The position numbers and the translations under genes are program-made. Below the pieces are notes generated by a model. The model made no database searches. It was not told where the DNA came from and saw only the letters and a program-made list of their open reading frames with translations. Below are positions 46,747 to 54,912 of a stretch of 61,349 nucleotides of DNA, in pieces; the first letter of the stretch is position 1; each line of letters begins with the position of its first letter. Origin of the DNA: an uncultured Lachnospiraceae bacterium (GTDB lineage Bacteria; Bacillota; Clostridia; Lachnospirales; Lachnospiraceae); assembly GCA_947577185.1 (NCBI GenBank), contig CANPUE010000014.1:1-61349 (forward strand), read 5' to 3'.

Positions 46747-46998
46747 CTAAATTACAACTTTTCCGCTAATATAGTTTTCAAATTCTCTCCGCTTTACCAG
46801 TTTCCGGGTTCCTATGTAAAGTACGAAGGGACATCCGGGTTGCTTGAGCATCGCATCAATTTTGTTGATTCCGATGTTGCTATACTCTGCAGCCTCGCGG
46901 ATTGTTAAGGTCATTTTCTGATAAATTGGAACCCGTTCAGATTTTACATTTTCCATGTCTTCATTGCGTGGGGTGATTCTGTTTGTGTTTGCTATCAT
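46747..46998 (-). CDS. Excisionase-like DNA-binding protein
   Basis: An 83-residue protein with a MerR/excisionase-type winged helix: KMTLTIREAAEYSNIGINKI then a wing and LVKRREFENYI. Position directly before the integrase is typical of Xis, which directs excision. ATG 46998 has GAGAGGAGAG upstream; the longer frame to 47100 has no such signal. Confidence 0.82.
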   Translation of the reverse strand: MIANTNRITPRNEDMENVKSERVPIYQKMTLTIREAAEYSNIGINKIDAMLKQPGCPFVLYIGTRKLVKRREFENYISGKVVI

Positions 46999-47120
46999 TA
47001 TAATCTCTCCTCTCTCATGTTTTATAACGCATGTAATTTGGTTGTTTCCAGCTAATCCAATATGAAATCCAATGTTGTATTCATGGTATCTCATATTCAA
47101 AAAGAGAATATATAACCATT

Positions 47121-47168
47121 GATGAAGAATATGCCAGGTTACATCTGTAACTTCCCATATTCTTCATC
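47121..47168. repeat. Perfect 13-bp inverted repeat between ATPase and xis genes
   Basis: GATGAAGAATATG (47121-47133) and CATATTCTTCATC (47156-47168) with an inner GTTAC/GTAAC pair. It is 14 bp after the ATPase stop codon and upstream of xis. There is no T-run, so it may be an operator or replication/recombination site rather than a plain terminator. Confidence 0.6.
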
Positions 47169-47181
47169 TTGGTCAATTCGG

Positions 47182-48810
47182 TTAATTTAAGTAACGAAGT
47201 AAAATAACGTAAAACCTCATACCATTTAAACAATTAATCTGTTTTGTGCGACTCTTCTTACCTGTCTCTAATGCTCCTTGAGCCTCCAAAGAACCTGCTA
47301 TATCCTCAATTGTAGAATCTGGAAAATATGCAGGAAGCCTATCTCTTCGTAAATAGAGCCTGTTGTTGTGTAACAAACCGTCATGTAACTTCTTATCAAA
47401 CATCCCTGCATCGCTGGCGATGGACATCTGACCAGTTTTGTATAGCATACGAATCTGCTGTAAATAATCTTCATTTTCAAGGTTTTCAGATCTTTTTCCA
47501 ATGACTCGCTCATTTTGTTGTTTGATCAGCATCACAATCAGTTCATCAAATGACTGATAAAGTCTGCGTGCTTCTGACTCTGACAGTAATTTCTTTTCAA
47601 ACAGATACTGCAGGAAAAGGAAGTAGGATGAGCCTAAGAAAAAATACATCTCCCGCAATCTGTCATGAACAGTGAGAGGCAAATTGTCATATGCCTCTCG
47701 TAATTGCTCTAACACATCACAAACTTCATCATAATGATCTATAAACCAAGTTATATAATAGCGATAAAATGTTGATACAATAAGCGGATGCTCTTGAAAG
47801 TATCTAAGTTCTTTCGTATCCGGTTTCGTCATTTCAACAGGTAATAACCGTGCCGCATCGGATCCTCTGCCTATCAGATATTCTCCTGTAAAAATCACTC
47901 CACACTGTGGATATCCTTGCGATAAATTTTTTCCTTTCATTCTTGCCGGTGTCGTCCCATCAGCAATATATCGAGTAATTTCTATCAAGGTCTTCTCCAT
48001 CTGTCTTTGACTATCTTTCGAGTCCATAGGACACAGATCATCCATGATCACAACCTCATTTGGGTTTTCTAGTAACATATTGACTGCTGCGGGAACACTG
48101 GCATTTAAGCGCGATGGGTTCTTAATACCATTCTCTCGATCATATGTCTGTATAAGAACACTTGAAAACGTTGTCTTCTGTGTACCGCTTCGCCCATATA
48201 AATAAATGCAGCCTTTTGGTACTTTGCCAATTCTTTCATATGCCGGTCGCATAAAGAAGCCCAACCTATAAGTTGAAATAATACGAGCTGGATTGGGACT
48301 GAGAGTCAGCAGCCGAAAAAATTCAGCTGCCGCTTCTTCCTCAGACAGTTTCCCATCCACATTCAATTTCTGACACATCGGATCAGGTTCAAACAGAATA
48401 TTTGAGCCAAAGCTATGGTCATGCATGACCTCTGTTCCTGTGCAAAAAACAGGTTTCCCTTCAATTAAATACATGCCCGCATGGCTGAATTGATAAACAG
48501 TTCTTCTGGGTGCCATCTGCAAATTTTGTCGTACAGAGTCATATAGGTACCTCTCCACTGCACTTTTGCCTACATCAGGGTTATACCGACACCTAATATC
48601 CAATTCTCTCCAATTTATTCTGCCTATCTCTACGACCGGAACACGATGCACATTTGCATCTTTTGGGTTGTCATTTTCAAAATCTATAGAAAAACAAGCA
48701 TAGAGAATCGGTGTTTTACTCGCATCCGTATAGATATTGTCATAAGAAATTATATGAACACGAAAATTGCAAAGAGGTTTTCCACACTCGTTTTTTGTTA
48801 GCCAGTTCAT
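47182..48810 (-). CDS. DUF927-like P-loop ATPase of mobile elements
   Basis: A 542-residue protein. Residues 200-225 hold a Walker A (YLYGRSGTQKTTFS, lysine K212) and 253-258 a Walker B (VVIMDD). Arg and Asp residues follow (RGSDAARLLPVEM), as in SF3/DUF927-type helicases of plasmids and satellites. The N-terminal 190 residues (YACFSIDFENDNPKDANVHR, RWGID-like core) lack primase motifs that I can recognise. The C-terminal 150 residues are probably a winged-helix DNA-binding part. Its ATG overlaps the stop of the 98-aa gene by 4 bp, so the three genes here form one operon. Confidence 0.78.
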   Translation of the reverse strand: MNWLTKNECGKPLCNFRVHIISYDNIYTDASKTPILYACFSIDFENDNPKDANVHRVPVVEIGRINWRELDIRCRYNPDVGKSAVERYLYDSVRQNLQMAPRRTVYQFSHAGMYLIEGKPVFCTGTEVMHDHSFGSNILFEPDPMCQKLNVDGKLSEEEAAAEFFRLLTLSPNPARIISTYRLGFFMRPAYERIGKVPKGCIYLYGRSGTQKTTFSSVLIQTYDRENGIKNPSRLNASVPAAVNMLLENPNEVVIMDDLCPMDSKDSQRQMEKTLIEITRYIADGTTPARMKGKNLSQGYPQCGVIFTGEYLIGRGSDAARLLPVEMTKPDTKELRYFQEHPLIVSTFYRYYITWFIDHYDEVCDVLEQLREAYDNLPLTVHDRLREMYFFLGSSYFLFLQYLFEKKLLSESEARRLYQSFDELIVMLIKQQNERVIGKRSENLENEDYLQQIRMLYKTGQMSIASDAGMFDKKLHDGLLHNNRLYLRRDRLPAYFPDSTIEDIAGSLEAQGALETGKKSRTKQINCLNGMRFYVILLRYLN

Positions 48811-49103
48811 GCAAATGCTCCCTTCGCTTTTTTGAAAATCTTAACTACGCCAGTAACTGCTTTGATAAGACCCGTTACAGTACTTAACACATCTACTATC
48901 CCTAGAACCGTATTCTTTACTCCCGTCCAGAAACCCTTACATTTTTTCTTAAAAGTCGACCACTTACCAGGCTCCGATTCTGATTCATTTCGTTGGTTAG
49001 TGTCCTCATTATATCTTGCCTTTGTTTCATTATTATATCTGCCATCATATTGGATGCCACTACACAACGCGCCGATATTCTTCGGATCAATAAAAGTATT
49101 CAT
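48807..49103 (-). CDS. 98-residue protein with amphipathic C-terminus
   Basis: No family recognised. Residues 1-50 are polar and probably disordered (ETKARYNEDTNQRNESESE). Residues 58-98 are Lys-rich and hydrophobic (GVKNTVLGIVDVLSTVTGLI), forming amphipathic or membrane-inserting helices. It overlaps the upstream and downstream genes by 4 bp each. This tight coupling suggests that it works with them. GGAAGGAG precedes the ATG. Confidence 0.6.
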   Translation of the reverse strand: MNTFIDPKNIGALCSGIQYDGRYNNETKARYNEDTNQRNESESEPGKWSTFKKKCKGFWTGVKNTVLGIVDVLSTVTGLIKAVTGVVKIFKKAKGAFA

Positions 49104-49960
49104 AATGTTCTCCTTCCAATTTTACGTCTGTCTTTTGATGAAGAATAAACTTTTAACGAACTTCTTCTGAATTCTCCAAAAATATCCTCAATGTATGTAC
49201 TGCTTGCTATCTGCAACTCGGTTTGTTCTTGATCGTCAACCAGACCATTACAAATTTTCAATAAATCTTTCAAATTATATGCTCCAAAGCAAAAATATTC
49301 TTTATGAAAACTCAAATACACCTTCCCCTGAAGATTATTCCCCTTCGAGCAAAGCCACTCTCTTAAGATGTGATAACAATATATTTTCATCAAAATTGAA
49401 GTAAGCGTCTTGTCTGATGCTAATTCAGCATCAGGCAGTATTTGCTTTTCCATAATTCCAATATCTAAAAAACGCTTAAGATATCTCAGAAAATTTTTAT
49501 CTGCAGTATACTCGCCCAAAAAGTCAATCATTTTTTTCTGATCAACCGATTTGTTCGATACTAGAAATTTTGTTCGCCATACATAAGGATATAATGTGAT
49601 TCGCTTTCCAGCATTTTGGAATTTCCTGTCCTTTGGTGAAAAAATAACAGGATTTTTGGCAATATAAATTTTTCTCAGAATTTCTGCAAATGCATACTCC
49701 ACAACTGCATCCTCGATAAGTCCGAACTCTTGTCCCGGACCTATGCTATTACCCAAATTTCCCTTTGGAAAATAGGAAAATTTTTTCATTCGGCATAGCA
49801 ATTTTTGAATGTTTCCCTTTAATTCTTTACCGTACAATACTTTGGTAGCAGTATCTGGTTGACTCCAATACGCCTGTATCAGCGTTTTTTCATTTATATG
49901 CGGCATAATATTCTGAACCACATCATACTGTCTTGCTAAACTTAAAATCTCATTTTGCAT
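49100..49960 (-). CDS. Reverse-transcriptase-like protein lacking catalytic residues
   Basis: I see a group II intron/retron-type RT palm in degraded form. Residues 47-66 (LKGNIQKLLCRMKKFSYFPK) match the region before the fingers. Residues 81-99 (LIEDAVVEYAFAEILRKIY) match the conserved D-x-VVQ-x-A helix. Residues 142-171 (KKMIDFLGEYTADKNFLRYL then KRFLDIGIME) match the helix and loop after motif A. Residues 188-203 (SILMKIYCYHILREWL) match the L-x-NIYLHYVLDxW helix. The PQGG loop reads ELASDKTLTS, and the YADD strand reads VYLSFHKEYFCFG, so both catalytic aspartate sites are lost. GGAGG precedes the ATG. Overlaps the 98-aa gene by 4 bp. Confidence 0.6.
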   Translation of the reverse strand: MQNEILSLARQYDVVQNIMPHINEKTLIQAYWSQPDTATKVLYGKELKGNIQKLLCRMKKFSYFPKGNLGNSIGPGQEFGLIEDAVVEYAFAEILRKIYIAKNPVIFSPKDRKFQNAGKRITLYPYVWRTKFLVSNKSVDQKKMIDFLGEYTADKNFLRYLKRFLDIGIMEKQILPDAELASDKTLTSILMKIYCYHILREWLCSKGNNLQGKVYLSFHKEYFCFGAYNLKDLLKICNGLVDDQEQTELQIASSTYIEDIFGEFRRSSLKVYSSSKDRRKIGRRTL

Positions 49961-50100
49961 AAATACCTCCGTCTCATCGTACGACCTATGTTTCGATTCT
50001 AATCCTCATACAACTAACTGTACTGTTCCAAGATGACCTTCGAGGATACCATTGGTAAACCTCTACTGCCTCGTGTGCAGAGTTTTCTTGAAGCTTCTGT

Positions 50101-50141
50101 ATAGATGGTTGATTTATAATTTACACATCCATCTATTTTTT
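50101..50141 (+). terminator. Hairpin with T-run upstream of the zinc-binding gene
   Basis: ATAGATGG (50101-50108) and CCATCTAT (50129-50136) pair around an AT-rich loop and are followed by TTTTT. It lies before the promoter at 50166, so it could end a short plus-strand transcript or insulate the following gene. Confidence 0.45.
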
Positions 50142-50165
50142 ATATGGTATCATATCTTTTCATCC

Positions 50166-50194
50166 TTGACAATGGATTGTGGATTTTTTATAAT
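50166..50194 (+). promoter_or_regulatory. Consensus sigma-A promoter
   Basis: TTGACA (50166-50171) and TATAAT (50189-50194) with the ideal 17-bp spacer. It lies 62 bp before the start codon of the following gene, the strongest promoter seen in the window. Confidence 0.85.
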
Positions 50195-50256
50195 AGACAA
50201 TAACAACAATCTATTTTCCAATAAATGCTACTATCTATATTAGGGAGGAATATTTT

Positions 50257-51564
50257 ATGGCTTGGGCACGATTTGATAACACCGGATATATATACTATAA
50301 TGAAAAGACTTCTAAAATTTTTTGTACCGATAGTACACACGCTGACCTGTTTGATTATGTTGCCGAAGATCTGTCTCTTCTTACAAAACTCTTGGGAAAA
50401 TATGTCTCAAATAAAATTGATACGACAACTTTTACTTTTAAAGATTTCCCAAGTACGGATGATACGCTCTCAGAAATTGAACAATTACTCATGGCTGCTC
50501 ATCCTTACTATATCTATGAATCCACAAATGTAATCATAAATGCAATTGGAAATTATTTTAACAATTTGCTTGCCTATTCCAGTCTTCACCTTAAAACACT
50601 TTCTCGCGATTGTACTTTAGATAAGAACTGGTATATTGATAGAATTACTGTGCTATTATCACCACTGCTACAAGCTGGCGACACTTATCAGGAAGATTTT
50701 TATTACAAATATCAAAAATGGATTAATCCAAAAGAATATAGAATTGAGGAAAGCTTTATTACGGATATACCGACAAAAATGCCTATTGCTTTTGCAGAAG
50801 AACTCAAGACGCAAAATATGATATATGATATGCTGTACTTTATATTAGACATATCTAACCAGAATTTAGAAAGTCTAACACTACCTCAACGTGCATGGGT
50901 TTACGAGAATATCTTTTTATCCGAAAAAACAAGTGTAAAACGCCAATTTTCATTTTTGCCACTAAAACAATATATAGACGACGCTACTAATAGTCAAATA
51001 TCTTTTAGCCATAACGAAGGAGCAAATAATCTGGAGGAATCAAACAAAATATTTGACATTCTTCGTAATATCAAGAATACAGATATTCGGCATAAAGGGA
51101 TTCCCAAAAATATGATGAATGCTTTTAAATACGCCACTGACTATGCAAAAAAAAATGCCCCGGATAAAATTTCAGAGCAATATGAAATTAATAATCTATA
51201 TCAACTATTATATTTAGAAATAATATCCATGATACAGTCCAATATTTTAATTAGAAAATGTAAGAACTGTGGCAAATATTTTTTAATAAAAAACCGTAAT
51301 GTAACATATTGCGATCGAAGAGACTCTTCTGACATGCCTTGTTCTGCTATCGGTCCAAAACGATCATTTCAGAAAAAAATGGAGCAAGATGAGGCATTAA
51401 AGATATACACTCGCGCCTATAAAACTCATCACGCGCGCTTTAGAAAAGGTAAGATGAGTCTAAATGAATTTGGTACATGGTGCAAAGAAGCCAAGGCAAA
51501 TCTTATAAAAGCAAGAAACGAAGAATTGGATATTTCTGTTTTTCAAGAATGGTTGAAAGAATAA
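50257..51564 (+). CDS. DUF6076-like protein with zinc-finger C-terminus
   Basis: A 435-residue soluble protein, the only plus-strand gene of the AT-rich block. Residues 1-320 are helical with no motif that I can assign. The C-terminal part has CKNCGKYF (Cys335, Cys338), then Cys352 and Cys362, in the pattern of a small zinc-binding domain (CxxCGxxF...YCD) followed by a basic helical region, as in DUF6076 and CGNR-type proteins. It is driven by a consensus promoter and ended by a hairpin, so it is an independent unit. It could bind nucleic acid; the role is unknown. Confidence 0.7.
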   Translation: MAWARFDNTGYIYYNEKTSKIFCTDSTHADLFDYVAEDLSLLTKLLGKYVSNKIDTTTFTFKDFPSTDDTLSEIEQLLMAAHPYYIYESTNVIINAIGNYFNNLLAYSSLHLKTLSRDCTLDKNWYIDRITVLLSPLLQAGDTYQEDFYYKYQKWINPKEYRIEESFITDIPTKMPIAFAEELKTQNMIYDMLYFILDISNQNLESLTLPQRAWVYENIFLSEKTSVKRQFSFLPLKQYIDDATNSQISFSHNEGANNLEESNKIFDILRNIKNTDIRHKGIPKNMMNAFKYATDYAKKNAPDKISEQYEINNLYQLLYLEIISMIQSNILIRKCKNCGKYFLIKNRNVTYCDRRDSSDMPCSAIGPKRSFQKKMEQDEALKIYTRAYKTHHARFRKGKMSLNEFGTWCKEAKANLIKARNEELDISVFQEWLKE

Positions 51565-51567
51565 ATC

Positions 51568-51611
51568 TCCCTATGAGAGGGACGGGATTGCGCTCCGTCC
51601 CTCATAAGGGA
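51568..51611 (+). terminator. Terminator after the zinc-binding gene
   Basis: A long stem of about 17 bp (TCCCTATGAG.GGGACGG pairing with CCGTCCCTCATAAGGGA) follows the stop codon by 3 bp. The T-tract after it is weak. Confidence 0.6.
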
Positions 51612-51690
51612 AATTTACTCCACATATTATGTTACCCATTCATATCTTAAAATATTTACACAAAGAAATTTACGCAAGACTCTCAATCAA

Positions 51691-52680
51691 TTAATTTACC
51701 AAATCCTCATAAATATTTTTCAAATACTTTTCCTCCTGCCGCTTACTAATCGTAACTGGTGCGACATTCACCCTAGCAAATGCCTTCATAACCCTTTCGA
51801 TATCCCTACATTTCATCGCTTTTAGAGCCAGATACAATGATTTTTTCTCTGGAATCAATGCTACCAGCCGTAGCATTTTTCTTCTCAATGTACTATCTTC
51901 CACTTCCCTCCGAATAAGTTCCACCGCCTTATTCTTTTTATAAAAATCCCCATATGGTATTATCCTTGTAAAAATATCCAGAAAAATATCTTGGCATTTC
52001 TCTGAAAGCTTCACTATCTGTCGATCAACTTCTACAGCATCCGTATAAGCCCTAATAGCTTTCGGCTTAGTTAGCCGCACCTCTGCCCGTAAAATACCCT
52101 CTGACTCTTTAAGCATCCATTTTAATTTCTTCCTGTCAATTTTGACTTCTCTATACCTCTTCTCCACATAACTTTCCAGATCATACAGCAGGAAATCAAT
52201 ACCGTTGCTATTCCCATCCAAACAAAAACTGTCAATATCATCAAAGCAGTCATAACTTGATGGTGAAAAACCCTTTACTTTCCCTATCCTTTGTAAAACT
52301 TTCAGGTACGCCAAAACATTCTCCTGATTGTGAACATCTATATCCTTACTTAATATCATTCCAGACAGCGTAAAATCCTCTATTTGATATTTATGATCAA
52401 AATACTCACCAATCCGTTTCTCAAGTTTCCGGGCAATCTTATCCGGATCAGGATTATCGCAATCCAACAACAATTTTGAATTGACAATCAGCTTTACTTT
52501 CTTCTTGTACTGGCTGTCCTGGTATGTAACAACGATTCCCTTGGATTCCAAAGACCGATCAATATATTCTTTTCCATTGTTATCCAAATAAGCGGCCTTG
52601 CTGTATGCTCTGTTTAAAACCTTCTGAAATTTGTCATTGTCCAAAACCATAGATAACTCAAAAATCTGATTTATACGCAT
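51691..52680 (-). CDS. Replication-initiator-like protein, short paralogue
   Basis: A 329-residue protein related to the following upstream gene. Shared blocks are LSGMILSKDIDV (counterpart of LNRIDYCINFDV), ILRAEVRLTKPKA (counterpart of IIRFEVQYKYPK) and the C-terminal VNVAPVTIS (counterpart of GINPVTIPEEW). The RxD...RFE order is that of Rep_trans/phage gene II-type replication initiators, but in this copy the first motif has lost the Arg-x-Asp, so it may be a non-catalytic regulator or binding partner. GGAGG precedes the ATG. Confidence 0.55.
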   Translation of the reverse strand: MRINQIFELSMVLDNDKFQKVLNRAYSKAAYLDNNGKEYIDRSLESKGIVVTYQDSQYKKKVKLIVNSKLLLDCDNPDPDKIARKLEKRIGEYFDHKYQIEDFTLSGMILSKDIDVHNQENVLAYLKVLQRIGKVKGFSPSSYDCFDDIDSFCLDGNSNGIDFLLYDLESYVEKRYREVKIDRKKLKWMLKESEGILRAEVRLTKPKAIRAYTDAVEVDRQIVKLSEKCQDIFLDIFTRIIPYGDFYKKNKAVELIRREVEDSTLRRKMLRLVALIPEKKSLYLALKAMKCRDIERVMKAFARVNVAPVTISKRQEEKYLKNIYEDLVN

Positions 52681-52806
52681 ATATCATTCCTCCCAAATGC
52701 AAATTATTTTTACATAATGGTTGGAATCAATGTTTCTGTCATTTGACTATTTCAAGGAAATAGAAATTATCTCTGCTCCCACTAATTATCAGTGGTATAT
52801 TATTTA

Positions 52807-54111
52807 TTATTTTGAAGTTCCTGCCATAAAAGCAGGACTTCCTGATTGCTCATTAAGCCATTTCTTAGCCTGTCTTTCCGAAATCTTATCATAATAAGCA
52901 TCCAGTAAATTGGGCATATACGTAATTCCCCACTCTTCCGGAATTGTCACCGGATTAATTCCAAGGTCAGCCAAATCCCTCAATGACCTCCTGAAATCAT
53001 CCAGATCCTTTCCGTAAATTTCTTCTTTTGCCTTTGCAATTCCTCCACTGCTACAGATTAACTTCATTGTATCAGTCAGCCTGATTATCTTCTCCCATTT
53101 AGCCACCCTATTTTCAATTATCCTTTTTGCCCGATTAAATGTATAATAGGAACCCGGCCTTATAGTCTTATTGAAATAATTTTTTATTACTTCGGCGCAT
53201 TTATCATCAGACATCATATACATCATTATTACGCTTTCATCAGAAGCAGGTGTATCAAGCAGTTCAACTGATTGTTTTAGTTTCAGCCTATCTAATCTAT
53301 CAGGATTTTCATATGAATCATAAAAACCTTGCTCATTCAGTCTGGCTATTATTCCAGAACGTATTGAGGCATATTCTTTCTTAATTTCTGCCATCACCGT
53401 ATGTACTTTGGGATATTTGTACTGTACTTCAAAGCGTATGATGTCATAAGATTTTTCCAAATCATCACAGGCAGGATAGTTATTTTTCAGGTCATCATAT
53501 TTCCAATAACAATTAATGACTATCGACTTACTTTTTAAATAAAACTGGAAAGGATTTTTATACTCCTCCGAAAAATCGTCTGGGATATCGCCGTACTTTA
53601 TAAGCTTCATCATTCTTTCAGGTATTTTCCCTGTTAGTTCTAAAGGGCAATTAAATTTTAATTCAGAAACATCAAAGTTGATACAATAGTCAATCCTGTT
53701 CAAAGAGTAGTAGTTAAACCTTTTCAATACAGGTGAGATTTTCTCTGCTTCCTTATTGAAAATTCTCTCAATTTCTTCTAAGTAGCCTGCATCCGCTGCT
53801 ATAATATAACTTCTTTCTCCAGTAAGAATTTTGGGATTGATCACAGCCTTGATACTACATGACACAGCTTTCCCATTAATAATAAATCCTTTGTTACTGA
53901 ACCTTATCTTCCAAATAATCCCCTTATGTTGGTTGAGATACTTTATCTTAATATGCCTTCCCATAGGGTCTATTTTATACTTTTTCTGTTCCATATATAT
54001 TTCTCCTGTACGATCCCTGTACTTTTTAAAATCATTAAGTAACATATCTGCTTCTGCCTGTGTCAAGCCCATGGATATTGCAAACGTATGGTAACCGATT
54101 GAAGAAGCCAT
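52807..54111 (-). CDS. Replication-initiator-like protein
   Basis: A 434-residue protein. FNYYSLNRIDYCINFDVSEL and, about 90 residues later, YDIIRFEVQYKYPK resemble the RxD and RFE motifs of rolling-circle initiators in the Rep_trans/inovirus gene II groups. A tyrosine-rich segment follows (IRPGSYYTFNRAKRIIENRV), where the nicking tyrosine could be. The C-terminal region (GINPVTIPEEWGITYMPNLL) is a probable winged helix shared with the paralogue downstream. It is the gene closest to the AT-rich gap at 54112-54624, which could hold an origin. Assignment rests on motif reading only. Confidence 0.6.
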   Translation of the reverse strand: MASSIGYHTFAISMGLTQAEADMLLNDFKKYRDRTGEIYMEQKKYKIDPMGRHIKIKYLNQHKGIIWKIRFSNKGFIINGKAVSCSIKAVINPKILTGERSYIIAADAGYLEEIERIFNKEAEKISPVLKRFNYYSLNRIDYCINFDVSELKFNCPLELTGKIPERMMKLIKYGDIPDDFSEEYKNPFQFYLKSKSIVINCYWKYDDLKNNYPACDDLEKSYDIIRFEVQYKYPKVHTVMAEIKKEYASIRSGIIARLNEQGFYDSYENPDRLDRLKLKQSVELLDTPASDESVIMMYMMSDDKCAEVIKNYFNKTIRPGSYYTFNRAKRIIENRVAKWEKIIRLTDTMKLICSSGGIAKAKEEIYGKDLDDFRRSLRDLADLGINPVTIPEEWGITYMPNLLDAYYDKISERQAKKWLNEQSGSPAFMAGTSK

Positions 54112-54624
54112 TTAAAACACCTCTTTCCAATATTTATTGCTTCAATTCACTCACTTAATAAAAAGGTTATCCTATATAAGATATTATAAATGAAATGTAG
54201 AACATATATATTATTATTTTTCAATTAAACGACACAAACAAATCCTAAAATAGAATAATATTTGATACAATATTTATGTTAAAAAATGTAATTACAATGT
54301 CCTTTTTTTATATGCTATGAAACACTCCATATCCTATATTTATATGAAACAAAAGATAAATCACACTTCTCTTATATTTAAACTTGTAATGAGAAGTAAT
54401 CCATACTGTGTATTAAGCAAAATTACTCTTATTGTAATACATCACAATAGAGTTCCCGATCAATACATACGAAATATTTTATGTTTAAAATTCATATTTA
54501 TAGATGCGTAATTTATAAAAAAAGAAGAACAGAATTGCTCTGTCCTCCATTCTTCTTATCTTTATCTGAAAATTATTATTCCAATGCTTTTATAGTGTTA
54601 CAATCATACATCTATTTTCTATGA
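54112..54624. other. AT-rich non-coding region, possible replication origin
   Basis: More than 500 bp of very AT-rich DNA with runs such as TATATATTATTATT and no credible gene; a 64-codon plus-strand frame there has no ribosome binding site. It lies just upstream of the replication-initiator-like gene. I did not find convincing iterons by eye. The left part should hold that gene's promoter. Confidence 0.45.
54517..54557 (-). terminator. Intrinsic terminator downstream of the 68-aa gene
   Basis: Stem AAGAAGAA/TTCTTCTT with an additional CAGA/TCTG pair, followed by a run of seven T on the minus strand. Confidence 0.8.
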
Positions 54625-54831
54625 TTAGTGATTATTCGCATTCTTTAACAGCATATCTATCTCTTCCAGACTCATATCTGGCTGTTCCTGTTTTTCTTTG
54701 GTATAATCCCCATATCCCATATCATACTGCTGCATAAATTTCACCATTCCAACAGATCCCAATGCTTCCTGCAATGCTTTCATTCCCGCATTTCTAACTT
54801 CTATTGGGCTGCTTAAATTAACATCTAACAT
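54625..54831 (-). CDS. Small acidic protein of unknown function
   Basis: A 68-residue protein beginning MLDVNLSSPIEVRNAGMKAL, with a central GMVKFMQQYDMGYGDYTKEK segment and an acidic C-terminal helix (MSLEEIDMLLKNA). It resembles antitoxin-like or partner proteins carried with toxin genes, but I do not recognise a named family. GGAGGG precedes the ATG. It lies 81 bp after the toxin gene on the same strand and is followed by a good terminator. Confidence 0.7.
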   Translation of the reverse strand: MLDVNLSSPIEVRNAGMKALQEALGSVGMVKFMQQYDMGYGDYTKEKQEQPDMSLEEIDMLLKNANNH

Positions 54832-54912
54832 TCAGATTGCCCTCCATACAAATCTGCCTATGTCCGCTTCTACGATAATCTTCTTATAAGCCTTCATAGC
54901 TAATCCGAGCAT

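Noticed and set aside
49100..49960. Active group II intron reverse transcriptase
   Set aside because: YADD and PQGG are missing, there is no maturase or endonuclease domain, and no intron RNA domain V structure was seen nearby.
54317..54511. 64-codon frame in the AT-rich gap
   Set aside because: AT-driven composition, no ribosome binding site, no recognisable motif.
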